From assembly GCA_905235155.1 (NCBI GenBank), contig CAJOKJ010000029.1, positions 1 to 34,951 of the forward strand: DNA of 34,951 nt. The letters run 5' to 3'. Origin of the DNA: Candidatus Gastranaerophilales bacterium. GTDB lineage: Bacteria; Cyanobacteriota; Vampirovibrionia; Gastranaerophilales; Gastranaerophilaceae. A model generated the notes under the pieces. That model had not been told where the DNA came from. It ran no database searches and saw nothing but the letters and a program-made list of their open reading frames with translations. Both the position numbers and the translations under genes were made by a program. Within the stretch, counting starts at the first letter, position 1; each line of letters starts with the position of its first letter. Positions 17,162 to 25,924 of this stretch are shown piece by piece.

Positions 17162-18304
17162 ATGAAAATCTTATTAGCACTCGTAAAAAAAGAAATAAAA
17201 CAAATACTTAGAGATCCTTCAAGCATAATAATTGCATTTATTTTGCCTTTAATTTCAATTTTAATTTATATGTACGGTATAAATCTTGATTCCGTAAAAG
17301 TTACAATAGGAATAAAAAATGACGATCAATCGCCTGAAGTTGCAACGCTGGTTAAATCTTTCGGACATTCAAAATATGTCAATTCAATTGTTTTTGATAA
17401 TGAAAAAGATATTGAAACCGCTCTTATTCGTTCAAAAATTAAGGGTGCTGTTATAATTCCGAATGATTTTTCTTCTAAATTATCAAGAAGGCAGACTGCC
17501 GATTTAATGATTATAACAGACGGAAGTGAAGTAAATACCGCAAATTATGTTCAAAGTTATGTCGCCTCTATTGCTAATCAATGGCTGGCAACAAGTAAAT
17601 ACAATAGTACAATAGTAAAACCTCGCATAAATACTGAAATAAGAACATGGTATAATCCTGATATGGACAGTCATTTCTTTATTTTACCGGGATCTATTGC
17701 AATTACTATGACTTTAATCGGTATTCTTTTGACATCGCTTGTCGTTGCAAGAGAGTGGGAAAGAGGAACAATGGAAGCACTTTTATCAACAAATGTAAAA
17801 ACTATACATATTGTTTTAGGTAAATACATTCCTTATTTTATATTAGGGATGTTGTCGCTTGCTTTTAATGTATTTCTTTGCGTATGTATCTTTCAGATAC
17901 CGTTTCGGGGAAATTATTTAATTTTGTTTATTGTCAGCGGACTGTTTTTATTTACATCTTTAGGAATTGGTTTAAATATTTCAACTATGTTAAAAAATCA
18001 ATTTTTAGCAAGCATGATGTCTTTGGGATTAGGTTTTTTGCCGGCTTTGATGCTTTCAGGACTTATGTTTCCGATAAATTCGATGCCTGATATATTCCAG
18101 CATTTTACAAGAATTATTCCGCCAAGATACTATGTAACATTTATTGAAAGTGAGTTTATGGCAGGAACTATACCTGAGATTGTAGCAGTAAATGCCATAT
18201 TTTTGTCAGTTATAGGTTTATTATTATTTGCTCTTATGTACCATAATACTTCAACAAGACTTGAAGCTTCTTCAAAAAGAGTTAGATTGGAGAGTGTACA
18301 ATGA
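17162..18304 (+). CDS. ABC-2 type permease (YbhS-like)
   Basis: A 380-aa inner-membrane permease of the ABC-2 family. An N-terminal membrane segment (about 20-42) is followed by a large extracytoplasmic domain (about 43-170) and five membrane segments from about 175 to the end. The family's LPGSIAITMTLIGILLTSL region and the conserved VAREWERGTMEALLSTNV loop are present, as is LSGLMFPINSMPDIFQ near the fifth segment. Its ATG directly abuts the stop of the ATPase gene and its end overlaps the next gene by four bases (ATGA). It probably forms a heterodimer with that product. Confidence 0.92.
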   Translation: MKILLALVKKEIKQILRDPSSIIIAFILPLISILIYMYGINLDSVKVTIGIKNDDQSPEVATLVKSFGHSKYVNSIVFDNEKDIETALIRSKIKGAVIIPNDFSSKLSRRQTADLMIITDGSEVNTANYVQSYVASIANQWLATSKYNSTIVKPRINTEIRTWYNPDMDSHFFILPGSIAITMTLIGILLTSLVVAREWERGTMEALLSTNVKTIHIVLGKYIPYFILGMLSLAFNVFLCVCIFQIPFRGNYLILFIVSGLFLFTSLGIGLNISTMLKNQFLASMMSLGLGFLPALMLSGLMFPINSMPDIFQHFTRIIPPRYYVTFIESEFMAGTIPEIVAVNAIFLSVIGLLLFALMYHNTSTRLEASSKRVRLESVQ

Positions 18305-19413
18305 TAAGAGATTTTTTACGCAGAGTTGTAGCTCTTATAAAAAAAGAATTTATAACAATATGGATGGACCCAAAAACAAGAGGAATTATTATCGGTATGC
18401 CGTTAATGCAGCTTTTGATTTTTGCAAATGCAGTTACAATGGAGGTCCAAAATATTGATGTTGCCGTAATGGATAGGAGCAAATCCGTTGAATCACGCGA
18501 ATTATTAAGCCGATTTGAACATTCGCCAAGATTTAGAAACTTTTACTATACCGATGATAAAACTACATTCCAAAAATATATAGATATTCAAAAAGTACAG
18601 ATAGGAATAATAATAAATAACGATTTTGCAAGAAATATAAAATCCGGTAAAACTACATCCGTTCAGATTATAACTGACGGAAGGCAGACAAACTCGGCTT
18701 CTATTGCGGGAGGTTATGCATCACAAATTATCACAGGATACGGTGCAGAAGCAGTTCCGTTAAAAGGTGCCGCAATTAATGCAAGCGTAAGAAATTGGTA
18801 TAACCCTAATCTTAATTATCAATGGTTTATTTTAACAGTTATTGTTGCATTGTTAGCTCTTGTAATCACATTGATTTTAACAGCCCTATCCGTTGCAAGA
18901 GAACGAGAACTCGGAACTTTTGATCAGCTTATAGTAAGCCCTTTATCGTCTGTTGAAATCTTAATCGGGAAATCTGTCCCGCCATTAATTATTTCCATAA
19001 TATTAACAATAATTATGACAATTTTAGTTACTGTATTTTTCCAATTGCCATTTAGAGGTTCATTGGCTTTGTTTTTGATAGCAATATCAATTTCTTTGCT
19101 AGCAATAGTCGGAGTTGGACTTTATATTTCATCAATTTGTAATACTCAGCAGCAGGCAATATTATCGGTTATGACATTTATGATGCCGGCGATTTTATTG
19201 TCAGGATATATTTCACCTATTGAGGATATGCCTGTATTTTTGCAATATTTAACATATCTGAATCCCGTTAGGTTTTTTATGGTTTTGACAAGAGGAATTT
19301 TCTTAAAAGGAATGGGAATAGAAGATGTAATAATAAACCTAATTCCGCTCATAATAATAGCTGCAATAACATTAACTCTTGCAGGAAGGACTTTTAAAAG
19401 AAAACTGGGATAA
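18301..19413 (+). CDS. ABC-2 type permease (YbhR-like)
   Basis: A 370-aa paralogue of the preceding permease with the same plan: one N-terminal membrane segment (about 28-45), a large soluble domain, then five segments from about 175. Family marks include ARERELGTFDQLIVSPL and LLSGYISPIEDMPVFLQYLTYLNP. The ATGA overlap with the upstream gene supports coupled translation and equal stoichiometry. Ten bases separate its stop from the MFS gene that ends the operon. Confidence 0.92.
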   Translation: MIRDFLRRVVALIKKEFITIWMDPKTRGIIIGMPLMQLLIFANAVTMEVQNIDVAVMDRSKSVESRELLSRFEHSPRFRNFYYTDDKTTFQKYIDIQKVQIGIIINNDFARNIKSGKTTSVQIITDGRQTNSASIAGGYASQIITGYGAEAVPLKGAAINASVRNWYNPNLNYQWFILTVIVALLALVITLILTALSVARERELGTFDQLIVSPLSSVEILIGKSVPPLIISIILTIIMTILVTVFFQLPFRGSLALFLIAISISLLAIVGVGLYISSICNTQQQAILSVMTFMMPAILLSGYISPIEDMPVFLQYLTYLNPVRFFMVLTRGIFLKGMGIEDVIINLIPLIIIAAITLTLAGRTFKRKLG

Positions 19414-19423
19414 AATAACAAAA

Positions 19424-20974
19424 ATGGAAATTGATAAAAACAATAGTATAATAGAAAATAAAAATATAAACCCTTGGCTTGCTTGTTTGCCAACAATGTC
19501 AGCTGCATTTATGTTTGTGCTTGATGCAACCATAGCAAATGTTGCATTACCACACATGGCAGGAAGTTTTTCTGTTTCAAGAGATGAATCCATGTGGATT
19601 TTAACAAGTTACCTGATTGCAAGCGGAATCATAATAACTATGGTTGATTGGTTCAGTAAAGTAATGGGTAGAAAAACATTTTTTATTGTAAGTATTCTGA
19701 CATTTACTTTTGCCTCATTTTTATGCGGAATAGCAAAAACAATGGAACAAATGGTATTATTCAGAATTCTTCAAGGTATAGGCGGAGGAGGAATTTTGCC
19801 TATATCACAAGCAATTCTTCTTGAAAACTTTGAACTAAAAGACAGAGGGAAAGCAATGGCTGTATTCGGTTTAGTCGTTGTAATTGCTCCTATATTGGGA
19901 CCTGTATTGGGAGGTTGGCTTACGGAAAATTGGAGCTGGCCTTTTATCTATTTCATAAATATACCGATTGGACTTTTAGCTTTTATTTTGGCTAAATTAT
20001 TTGTATTTGATCCGCCTTATGCTCAAAAACAGGCAAATGTGAAAGCGGATTTTATAGGATTCTTTTTCTTGAGTGTATGGCTTGTTACTCTACAAACTGT
20101 TTTAGATAAGGGAAACAATGCAGATTGGTTTAATGCTCCTTGGATTTGTTGGTTATCTTTTATATCAATTATTTCTGCTGTTGCGTTTATAATATCTCAA
20201 ATCAAAAATAAAAACTCTCTTGTAGATTTATCAATATTTAAAGACAAAAATTATTTAATTGGAACATCAGTACAAATAATAATGCAGGCAGTAATGTACG
20301 CATCTGTTGCAATTCTGCCTCAATTTTTACAATCACTGATGGGATATGATGCTTATAAAAGCGGACTTTCAATGATGCCAAGAGGACTTGGAGCATTAGC
20401 AGCAGTTATTTGGTATGGGAAATTCGGAAACAAATTTGATGATAGAATATTAGTAACACTCGGGATGCTATGTATTGCAGCAGGCTGTTTTATACTCGGA
20501 GATTTAAATTTACAAATATCCTCAGTAAGTATTGGATTTCCGAATTTCTTATTCGGTGTAGGTTTAGGCTTATCTATGATACCTATTATTACTCTTTCTA
20601 TGGCAACTCTGAAAAACAATCAGATGACAAATGCGACAGGTCTGCAAAACTTGCTTAAAAATATTGGCGGAGCGTTTGGAACTTCTATTGTTGCAACTCT
20701 TGTAACAAGAGGAACACAAAAACATCAATTTATGCTTATACGTAATTTGACTGATACAACAACAAATTATGTTGAGAGAGTACAAGCATATACAACTGCG
20801 TTTATAACCTCACACAATCCTATGACGGCAAATTATATGGCAAAAGGTTTAATCAATAAACTATTAATTCAACAAGCAACTTTGTGTGCGTTTATTGATG
20901 CATTTAGAGTTTTTGCAGTTGCTTCTCTTGCCATTATTCCTTTTATTTTTCTTATAAAAAAGATAAAAAAATAG
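19424..20974 (+). CDS. DHA2-family (EmrB/QacA) MFS drug exporter
   Basis: A 516-aa, 14-helix proton-driven exporter. Motifs: LDATIANVALPHMAGSF in the first helix, DESMWILTSYLIA, the GRKTFF loop after helix 2, FRILQGIGGGGILPISQA in helix 4, and motif C (APILGPVLGGWL) in helix 5, which marks drug antiporters. The frame reaches back to a TTG at 19379, but the ATG at 19424 is preferred since it gives the normal N terminus; its ribosome binding site is poor. It is the seventh gene of the operon. EmrB pumps normally need their own EmrA adaptor, and none is present, so it may borrow the YbhG-like adaptor and the TolC-like channel. Confidence 0.9.
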   Translation: MEIDKNNSIIENKNINPWLACLPTMSAAFMFVLDATIANVALPHMAGSFSVSRDESMWILTSYLIASGIIITMVDWFSKVMGRKTFFIVSILTFTFASFLCGIAKTMEQMVLFRILQGIGGGGILPISQAILLENFELKDRGKAMAVFGLVVVIAPILGPVLGGWLTENWSWPFIYFINIPIGLLAFILAKLFVFDPPYAQKQANVKADFIGFFFLSVWLVTLQTVLDKGNNADWFNAPWICWLSFISIISAVAFIISQIKNKNSLVDLSIFKDKNYLIGTSVQIIMQAVMYASVAILPQFLQSLMGYDAYKSGLSMMPRGLGALAAVIWYGKFGNKFDDRILVTLGMLCIAAGCFILGDLNLQISSVSIGFPNFLFGVGLGLSMIPIITLSMATLKNNQMTNATGLQNLLKNIGGAFGTSIVATLVTRGTQKHQFMLIRNLTDTTTNYVERVQAYTTAFITSHNPMTANYMAKGLINKLLIQQATLCAFIDAFRVFAVASLAIIPFIFLIKKIKK

Positions 20975-21009
20975 ATTTATTAATTATTAAACATTTTATA
21001 CGATACGTC

Positions 21010-21044
21010 AAAACGAGTTACCTTTAGGCATTATGCTCGTTTTT
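21010..21044 (+). terminator. Probable terminator of the efflux operon
   Basis: An 8-bp stem (AAAACGAG at 21010-21017 and CTCGTTTT at 21036-21043) with an 18-nt loop ends in T. The right arm overlaps the last codons of the convergent acyltransferase gene. The long loop makes it only moderately convincing. Confidence 0.5.
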
Positions 21045-22088
21045 AATAATAGCATTGTTTGTTTTACCAAACATTATAGGAGCGTATTTATTTATTAATA
21101 TAACAAGTAAAGAAGAAATAATTAGTGCAGTTATTGTTATAATTATATTTATCGATAAACGGCTTAATGTTGTATGTGTTTGTAAAAAAGTTAAAAAAGC
21201 AACAACAATGTATCTATGAACCAAAAATATACCTAATGTATTTTGTCCCAAGAAATTAAGCAGACGTTTTTTAACAGGTATTTTATATATTAAGATACCT
21301 GCGAATATAAGACAAAAACTTCCTGTCAGCGAACAGAAAAGAAATGCAGGTATATTTGTATAAGTGGCATTTGCCATTAACATAAACTCATGTGTATAAT
21401 CCGTCAAACTAAAACCGCATATAAACAGTAAGCCTGAAAATATCATTAACATTATTAAATATATATTTTTAAGCTCCGTAATCTTTTTTATACAAGGTTT
21501 TAATAGCGAACCGATAAGCATAAACCCTGCGGCAACAAAGGCTATATCATAACTCAAAAAATTCCCGTTTTGAGTTGTGATATCGTTATGATGCGGTAAA
21601 CAAAAACCTAATGTAAAGAAAAGCGGAATTGCAATACAAATTGAATATTCTATTTTTAGCTTTAATTTATTTATCAGCATATAAAACAACTCAAGATAAA
21701 TTCTTGCAACAAATAGCACAACAATAAACCACAAAGACGTTAAAGTATGAATATGTGCAAAACTAATCCAAGAACCAAAACACAGATATATCAAATTTGA
21801 AAATGAAAAATTCATATAAATTGTACCCCATATTATAAAAGGTACAATTAACGCAATAAAATTTTTATGCAGAAAATCTTTCAATGTTTGCAAAGAATAA
21901 TTTTCTCTGCACGTTGCAACAAAAATGCCTGAAAGAATGAAAAACAACGGCATATGAAAAGCATATATAAGCGATTTGTAAGGTAAAATTTCTGTTTTAT
22001 TCGGACTTGTATGACCTATAACTACGAGAATTATTGCCAATCCTTTTATAATATCGATAAATTCAATTCTTGTTTTACTTTTACACAT
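21024..22088 (-). CDS. Membrane acyltransferase, family 3 (OafA/YrhL-like)
   Basis: A 354-aa integral membrane acyltransferase with about ten helices. The family signature is clear: RIEFIDIIKGLAIILVVIGH near the start (Arg/Glu followed by the catalytic His), and FHMPLFFILSGIF at about residues 45-57. Members acetylate or acylate surface sugars, antibiotics or lipids; the substrate here is unknown. There is no Shine-Dalgarno. An extended -10 (TGG plus TAGAAT) lies 7 nt before the ATG, so it is probably a single leaderless gene. It lies between the two MFS pumps but points away from both promoters. Confidence 0.88.
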   Translation of the reverse strand: MCKSKTRIEFIDIIKGLAIILVVIGHTSPNKTEILPYKSLIYAFHMPLFFILSGIFVATCRENYSLQTLKDFLHKNFIALIVPFIIWGTIYMNFSFSNLIYLCFGSWISFAHIHTLTSLWFIVVLFVARIYLELFYMLINKLKLKIEYSICIAIPLFFTLGFCLPHHNDITTQNGNFLSYDIAFVAAGFMLIGSLLKPCIKKITELKNIYLIMLMIFSGLLFICGFSLTDYTHEFMLMANATYTNIPAFLFCSLTGSFCLIFAGILIYKIPVKKRLLNFLGQNTLGIFLVHRYIVVAFLTFLQTHTTLSRLSINIIITITALIISSLLVILINKYAPIMFGKTNNAIIKNEHNA

Positions 22089-22104
22089 ATTAATTATTCT
22101 ACCA
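22089..22104 (-). promoter_or_regulatory. Extended -10 seven bases before the acyltransferase start
   Basis: On the minus strand TGGTAGAAT (22104-22096) is followed by seven bases and the ATG at 22088. There is no ribosome binding site. Confidence 0.45.
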
Positions 22105-22224
22105 TAAGTATAAAAACTAAATTCAAATGTTAAATATATTTATTTTTACAAATTTTAAATATTTTTTGAAAGTTTATTTATTGTTTCTAACTTATTAAAA
22201 AATGTGATTATTTACAGTTTTTTC

Positions 22225-23775
22225 TTAATTTACTTTTCTCAAAGCAAGTGCCAAAGGAATAGAAAACAACATTACAATCATATAAATTTTGTATGAACTC
22301 ATAAATGCACAAAGATTAGATTGCACCATTAATTCACGATAAATTACACCCTGTGCCATGTGCATTGCTGTTATACTATCATGACCTAATTGCATAAATT
22401 GGTTAGTTAATATGGTAACTTTATCGGCAAATGCTGAATTTAACATTGTTAGTCTATCAATAAGATATGTTTGATGAATTTGTCCGTATCTTGAAACTAA
22501 AACTCCAACAGAGGATGTACCAATTGCACAGCCGACATTTTTAATTAAATTTTGTAAACTGGAAGCATTTGTCATTTCGTGTTTTGCTACTGCTGAATAA
22601 GTAGCAGTCGTAGCAGCAATAATAACGATAGTCATTCCGGTACCTATTATAATATTAGGTATCATAACATTATTGAATTCTATGCTAAGATTTAAATTTG
22701 AAAACATAAAACACCCAACAGCGAAAGTTAAAAGCCCAATCACTATTTGATATTTTAAATCCATTATTTTATTAAACAAAGTTGAGAACCAAACTCCCAA
22801 GAAACTTCCTATTCCCATAGGACCTGCCGCAAGTCCGCTTAAATAAGAAGTGTATCCCATAATAATCTGTAAAAATTGAGGCAATATTGCTATTGTTCCA
22901 TAAGCAATTCCAAATAGTGTAGTAAGCACTGTCGTTCCAAAAGTATAGTTCCAATTTTTAAATATTCTTAAATTTAAAAGAGGTTCTTTTGTCTTTAATT
23001 CCCACCAAATAAAAGCGATAAATGCAATTAAAGCAGTAATACCGAGTTTACAAATATATGCAGAATCAAACCAACCGTTTTTTTGTCCGTTATCGACCAT
23101 AATCTGAAATGTTGAAATCCAAATTACAAGAAGCATAAACCCGACATAATCCATTTTGTGCCAACCGACAATTTTCAAATATGGCGGATTTTCAATAAAT
23201 AGCCCAACCATTATAAATGCGGCAATACAAAAGGGAACACTAATTAAAAATACATAATTCCAACAGTAATTTGTTGTAAGCCAACCGCCTAAAATCGGGC
23301 CTATAATTGGTGCTATTGTTACTCCTATTGAAAAAATACCCATAGCTTTACCTTGCTCTTCTTTAGGATAACTCTCCAACAATATTGCTTGGGATAAAGG
23401 TATTAAACAACCACCACCCAGACCTTGAAAAATTCTTCCTATGAGCATTACTTCAAAATTCGAAGCACAACCGCAAACAATAGCAGATATACAAAATGTT
23501 GCAAGACATCCCATAAAGAATTGTTTTCTTCCAAATACCCGACAGCACCAGTCTGTTGCCGGTAAAAGAACACTGCATGCAATAAGGAACATTGTTACAA
23601 TCCAAAGACTCTCGTCATCCGATATCGAAAAACTTCCCGCAATAGTTTTTAAGGCAACATTTGCAATAGAAGTATTTAATACATCAACAAATGTTGCACA
23701 CATTACAGCTGTTGTAATCCAGCCTAAACTTGCTTTTGGTTTCCATTCTTTGTTTTGTATAACTTCATCTGCCAT
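22225..23775 (-). CDS. DHA2-family (EmrB/QacA) MFS drug exporter, second copy
   Basis: Also 516 aa with 14 helices, and colinear with the MFS at 19424-20974: NTSIANVALKTIAGSF, DESLWIVTMFLIA, GRKQFF, FQGLGGGCLIPLSQA and motif C (APIIGPILGGWL). It is clearly a paralogue but not a recent duplicate, as many positions differ. An AGGAAA ribosome binding site lies 7 nt before the ATG. It is transcribed away from the MarR-type regulator gene, and its promoter lies in a palindromic control region shared with it. No adaptor or channel gene is linked to this copy. Confidence 0.9.
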   Translation of the reverse strand: MADEVIQNKEWKPKASLGWITTAVMCATFVDVLNTSIANVALKTIAGSFSISDDESLWIVTMFLIACSVLLPATDWCCRVFGRKQFFMGCLATFCISAIVCGCASNFEVMLIGRIFQGLGGGCLIPLSQAILLESYPKEEQGKAMGIFSIGVTIAPIIGPILGGWLTTNYCWNYVFLISVPFCIAAFIMVGLFIENPPYLKIVGWHKMDYVGFMLLVIWISTFQIMVDNGQKNGWFDSAYICKLGITALIAFIAFIWWELKTKEPLLNLRIFKNWNYTFGTTVLTTLFGIAYGTIAILPQFLQIIMGYTSYLSGLAAGPMGIGSFLGVWFSTLFNKIMDLKYQIVIGLLTFAVGCFMFSNLNLSIEFNNVMIPNIIIGTGMTIVIIAATTATYSAVAKHEMTNASSLQNLIKNVGCAIGTSSVGVLVSRYGQIHQTYLIDRLTMLNSAFADKVTILTNQFMQLGHDSITAMHMAQGVIYRELMVQSNLCAFMSSYKIYMIVMLFSIPLALALRKVN

Positions 23776-23787
23776 TACTTATTTCCT

Positions 23788-23854
23788 ATTGTATGGTAAT
23801 TACAATATATAATAAATACCAAATATTGTAAACAGTTTTTTATGGTAATATGTT
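23788..23854. promoter_or_regulatory. Divergent promoters with palindromic operator (MFS pump / MarR regulator)
   Basis: The core is TTACAATAT (23800-23808) and ATATTGTAA (23823-23831), perfect 9-bp arms 14 bp apart. A third half-site, ATTGTA, lies at 23788-23793 and pairs with TACAAT at 23801-23806. For the pump (minus strand) TTTACA then 17 bp then TATATT fits a promoter. For the regulator (plus strand) TTGTAA then 17 bp then TATGTT fits. Both -35 boxes fall in the right-hand palindrome arm, so one bound MarR dimer could repress both directions. TATGGTAAT also occurs twice (23792-23800 and 23841-23849). Confidence 0.6.
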
Positions 23855-23879
23855 TTTATGTTTGTAGAAAGAGGTAACA

Positions 23880-24329
23880 ATGACAAAACAAACTTTATTT
23901 TATAAACTGGTTGTTTCTGCAAGAATTTCACAAATTGACGCAATAAGATTTTTCAATGAAAACAAAAAGACAGACATAACTTTTAATCAATTTGAAATTT
24001 TGTCTGCTTTAAAAAACAGTAATTTCTATCAAAGAGATTTAGCAAAATATTTATGCAAAGGAACTTCTAATTTAAGTAAAGATATTAAAGTTTTAGAAAA
24101 CAAAGGTCTGATTAAAAGAATTATGGAAACCAATAATAACAGAATGGTAAAAACTCTGCATTTAACCTCAAAAGGTAAAAGTATTTTAGATAAAAACGGT
24201 GCTTTGATTGAGGATTATACAAATGATATTTTAAATATTTATGATGACTATGAATACAAACAATTTGAACAATATTTAGATAAACTCAAAGATAAATTAA
24301 CTGAGTCGGTAGATATGTTTTTTGAATAG
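23880..24329 (+). CDS. MarR-family transcriptional regulator
   Basis: A 149-aa winged-helix protein. After an N-terminal helix, the DNA-binding region (about 35-95) shows FNQFEILSAL, YQRDLAKYLCKGTSNLSKDIKVLE (helix-turn-helix, given as family text) and the wing KRIMETNNNRMVKTLHLTSKG. C-terminal helices would form the dimer. An AGAGG ribosome binding site lies 5-6 nt before the ATG. It is divergent from an MFS drug pump and upstream of an SDR and a SnoaL-like gene. It probably controls all three by sensing a small, perhaps phenolic, compound, by analogy with known MarR proteins. Confidence 0.88.
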   Translation: MTKQTLFYKLVVSARISQIDAIRFFNENKKTDITFNQFEILSALKNSNFYQRDLAKYLCKGTSNLSKDIKVLENKGLIKRIMETNNNRMVKTLHLTSKGKSILDKNGALIEDYTNDILNIYDDYEYKQFEQYLDKLKDKLTESVDMFFE

Positions 24330-24374
24330 GGATAATTTTTTAGAGGGTAAATTTGATTATAGGAGAATAAATAT

Positions 24375-25262
24375 ATGAAAACAGTTATTATAACAGGAGC
24401 AAATTCAGGGTTAGGTTTTGAAACCGCAAAGAAAATTGCAGGATATTCAAATGATTTTGAAATCATACTTGCTTGCAGAAACATTCAAAAAGGAGAAAAT
24501 GCACGCATGAAAATTATTGAAGAAACAGAAAACCCAAATATTTTGTTTATGCAACTGGATACATCATCTTTAGAATCTGTAAAAAAATTTGTTGAAAATT
24601 ACAAAACAAACCACAACAAGCCGGTTTATGCACTGCTTTGTAATGCAGGAATAAGCGGTGTTGGACAAGATAAAAAACAAATGACAGAAGAAGGTTTTGA
24701 TATAATTTTTGCAACCAATCATTTAGGACATTTTCTTTTGACAAACCTTTTATTACCATTTATGGATAAAGATGGCAAAATTCTTGTAACATCAAGTGAT
24801 ATGCACAAACCTATACTGAAAGCGGACGAAACTTTTGAATGGCTTGGAACAGAAGCAATTGCTCACCCTAACGATGAAATGGCAATAAATCCTATTCGTT
24901 ATTCTTATTCTAAACTTTGCAACTTATATTTTGTATATGAGCTTGCTGGGAGATTAAAAGAACAAGACAGTAAAATTAAGGTTAATGCCTTTAATCCGGG
25001 ACTTATGAAAACAAATTTTGTTTCATCCAGTACTAATGAAAAAATGTTTGAATATGTCAGAATTAACATGCCGGAAAGATATGGTGATTTGGAAAATTCA
25101 TCTTCAGCATTAGCGGAATTAACATATTCTGATGATATAATTTTAAGCTCCGGACATTTTTACGACAGAAGCACAAGACTTTGCTTTACCTCAGCTCTTT
25201 CATATAATGAAGAAAATGCAAAAGAATTATGGCAAAGGAGTGAAGAATACACAAAACAATGA
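24375..25262 (+). CDS. Short-chain dehydrogenase/reductase
   Basis: A 295-aa NAD(P)-dependent oxidoreductase of the classical/retinol dehydrogenase-like SDR group. The dinucleotide motif TGANSGLG lies at about residues 6-13. ACRN after the second strand suggests NADP preference. CNAGISG is the NAG motif. The catalytic Ser lies in ILVTSSDMH and the Tyr-Lys pair in YSYSKLCN, near residue 178. After it, NAFNPGLMKTNF is typical. The substrate is unknown. An AGGAGA ribosome binding site precedes the ATG, 45 nt after the MarR gene, and the end overlaps the next gene by four bases. Confidence 0.9.
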   Translation: MKTVIITGANSGLGFETAKKIAGYSNDFEIILACRNIQKGENARMKIIEETENPNILFMQLDTSSLESVKKFVENYKTNHNKPVYALLCNAGISGVGQDKKQMTEEGFDIIFATNHLGHFLLTNLLLPFMDKDGKILVTSSDMHKPILKADETFEWLGTEAIAHPNDEMAINPIRYSYSKLCNLYFVYELAGRLKEQDSKIKVNAFNPGLMKTNFVSSSTNEKMFEYVRINMPERYGDLENSSSALAELTYSDDIILSSGHFYDRSTRLCFTSALSYNEENAKELWQRSEEYTKQ

Positions 25263-25915
25263 TAAAGAAGTTATTTTTAATTTTTATAATGCTAATAGGC
25301 CTTTACAATAGTAATCCTGTATTTGCAAAAACAACAGATTATGAGCAAATTCAAAATATTGTTTTATGGGAAAGACAAGCAAGAGTTCGTCACCTGTATA
25401 ATGAGCTTGCAAGTTGCTATTTTGAAGATGCTACGGTTACAACAAGCTGGACAAAAGGAAGCATTAAAGATTACCTAAAAGGCGGCAACAGAGCAGAGGC
25501 AAGTGCTGATGAAATTATAATCAACCGTATCGGCTCCCCAATAATTCACCAAAACAAGAAAAAAGCCTATGTTGAACTTCCGATGACAACTCTGCATTGG
25601 ATTAAAGTAAACGGTGAAGAAGCCGTTTTAACTTCATATATGAGATTAATTTACAGGGTTGAAAAACGCAAGAATATTTGGAAGATATCTGATTTAACAA
25701 CCATTAATGAAGATGATACACTTGAGCCTGCTATTACGGGAACCGATTTACATATAAAATCCGAAGATTTAAAAGGTTTAAGACATTCATATAAATATTT
25801 AGCTTACGTCAGAATTAAAGCAGGAGGAACAATCAGCAATGATTTACTTGGAATTGATTGCCCCGAAGATGTTGTCAAAATTTATGCAGAAGTTGAAAAA
25901 TGGTTGAGAGAATAA
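25259..25915 (+). CDS. Secreted SnoaL-like (NTF2-fold) protein
   Basis: A 218-aa protein with a clear signal peptide (KK, hydrophobic residues 5-18, cleavage after PVFA near residue 23). The rest fits the SnoaL-like/NTF2 cone fold: an N-terminal helix with YEQIQNIVLWERQARV, a segment around LASCYFEDATVTTSW, and strands ending VEKRKNIWKISDLTTINEDD. Family members include small isomerases, dehydratases and pure binding proteins. The ATGA overlap ties it to the SDR, so the pair may modify one compound on two sides of the inner membrane. The function is inference. Confidence 0.72.
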   Translation: MIKKLFLIFIMLIGLYNSNPVFAKTTDYEQIQNIVLWERQARVRHLYNELASCYFEDATVTTSWTKGSIKDYLKGGNRAEASADEIIINRIGSPIIHQNKKKAYVELPMTTLHWIKVNGEEAVLTSYMRLIYRVEKRKNIWKISDLTTINEDDTLEPAITGTDLHIKSEDLKGLRHSYKYLAYVRIKAGGTISNDLLGIDCPEDVVKIYAEVEKWLRE

Positions 25916-25924
25916 CACAAATTC

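Noticed and set aside
12767-20974. Antibiotic or natural-product biosynthesis cluster
   Set aside because: Only export and regulatory genes are present; no biosynthetic enzymes accompany them.
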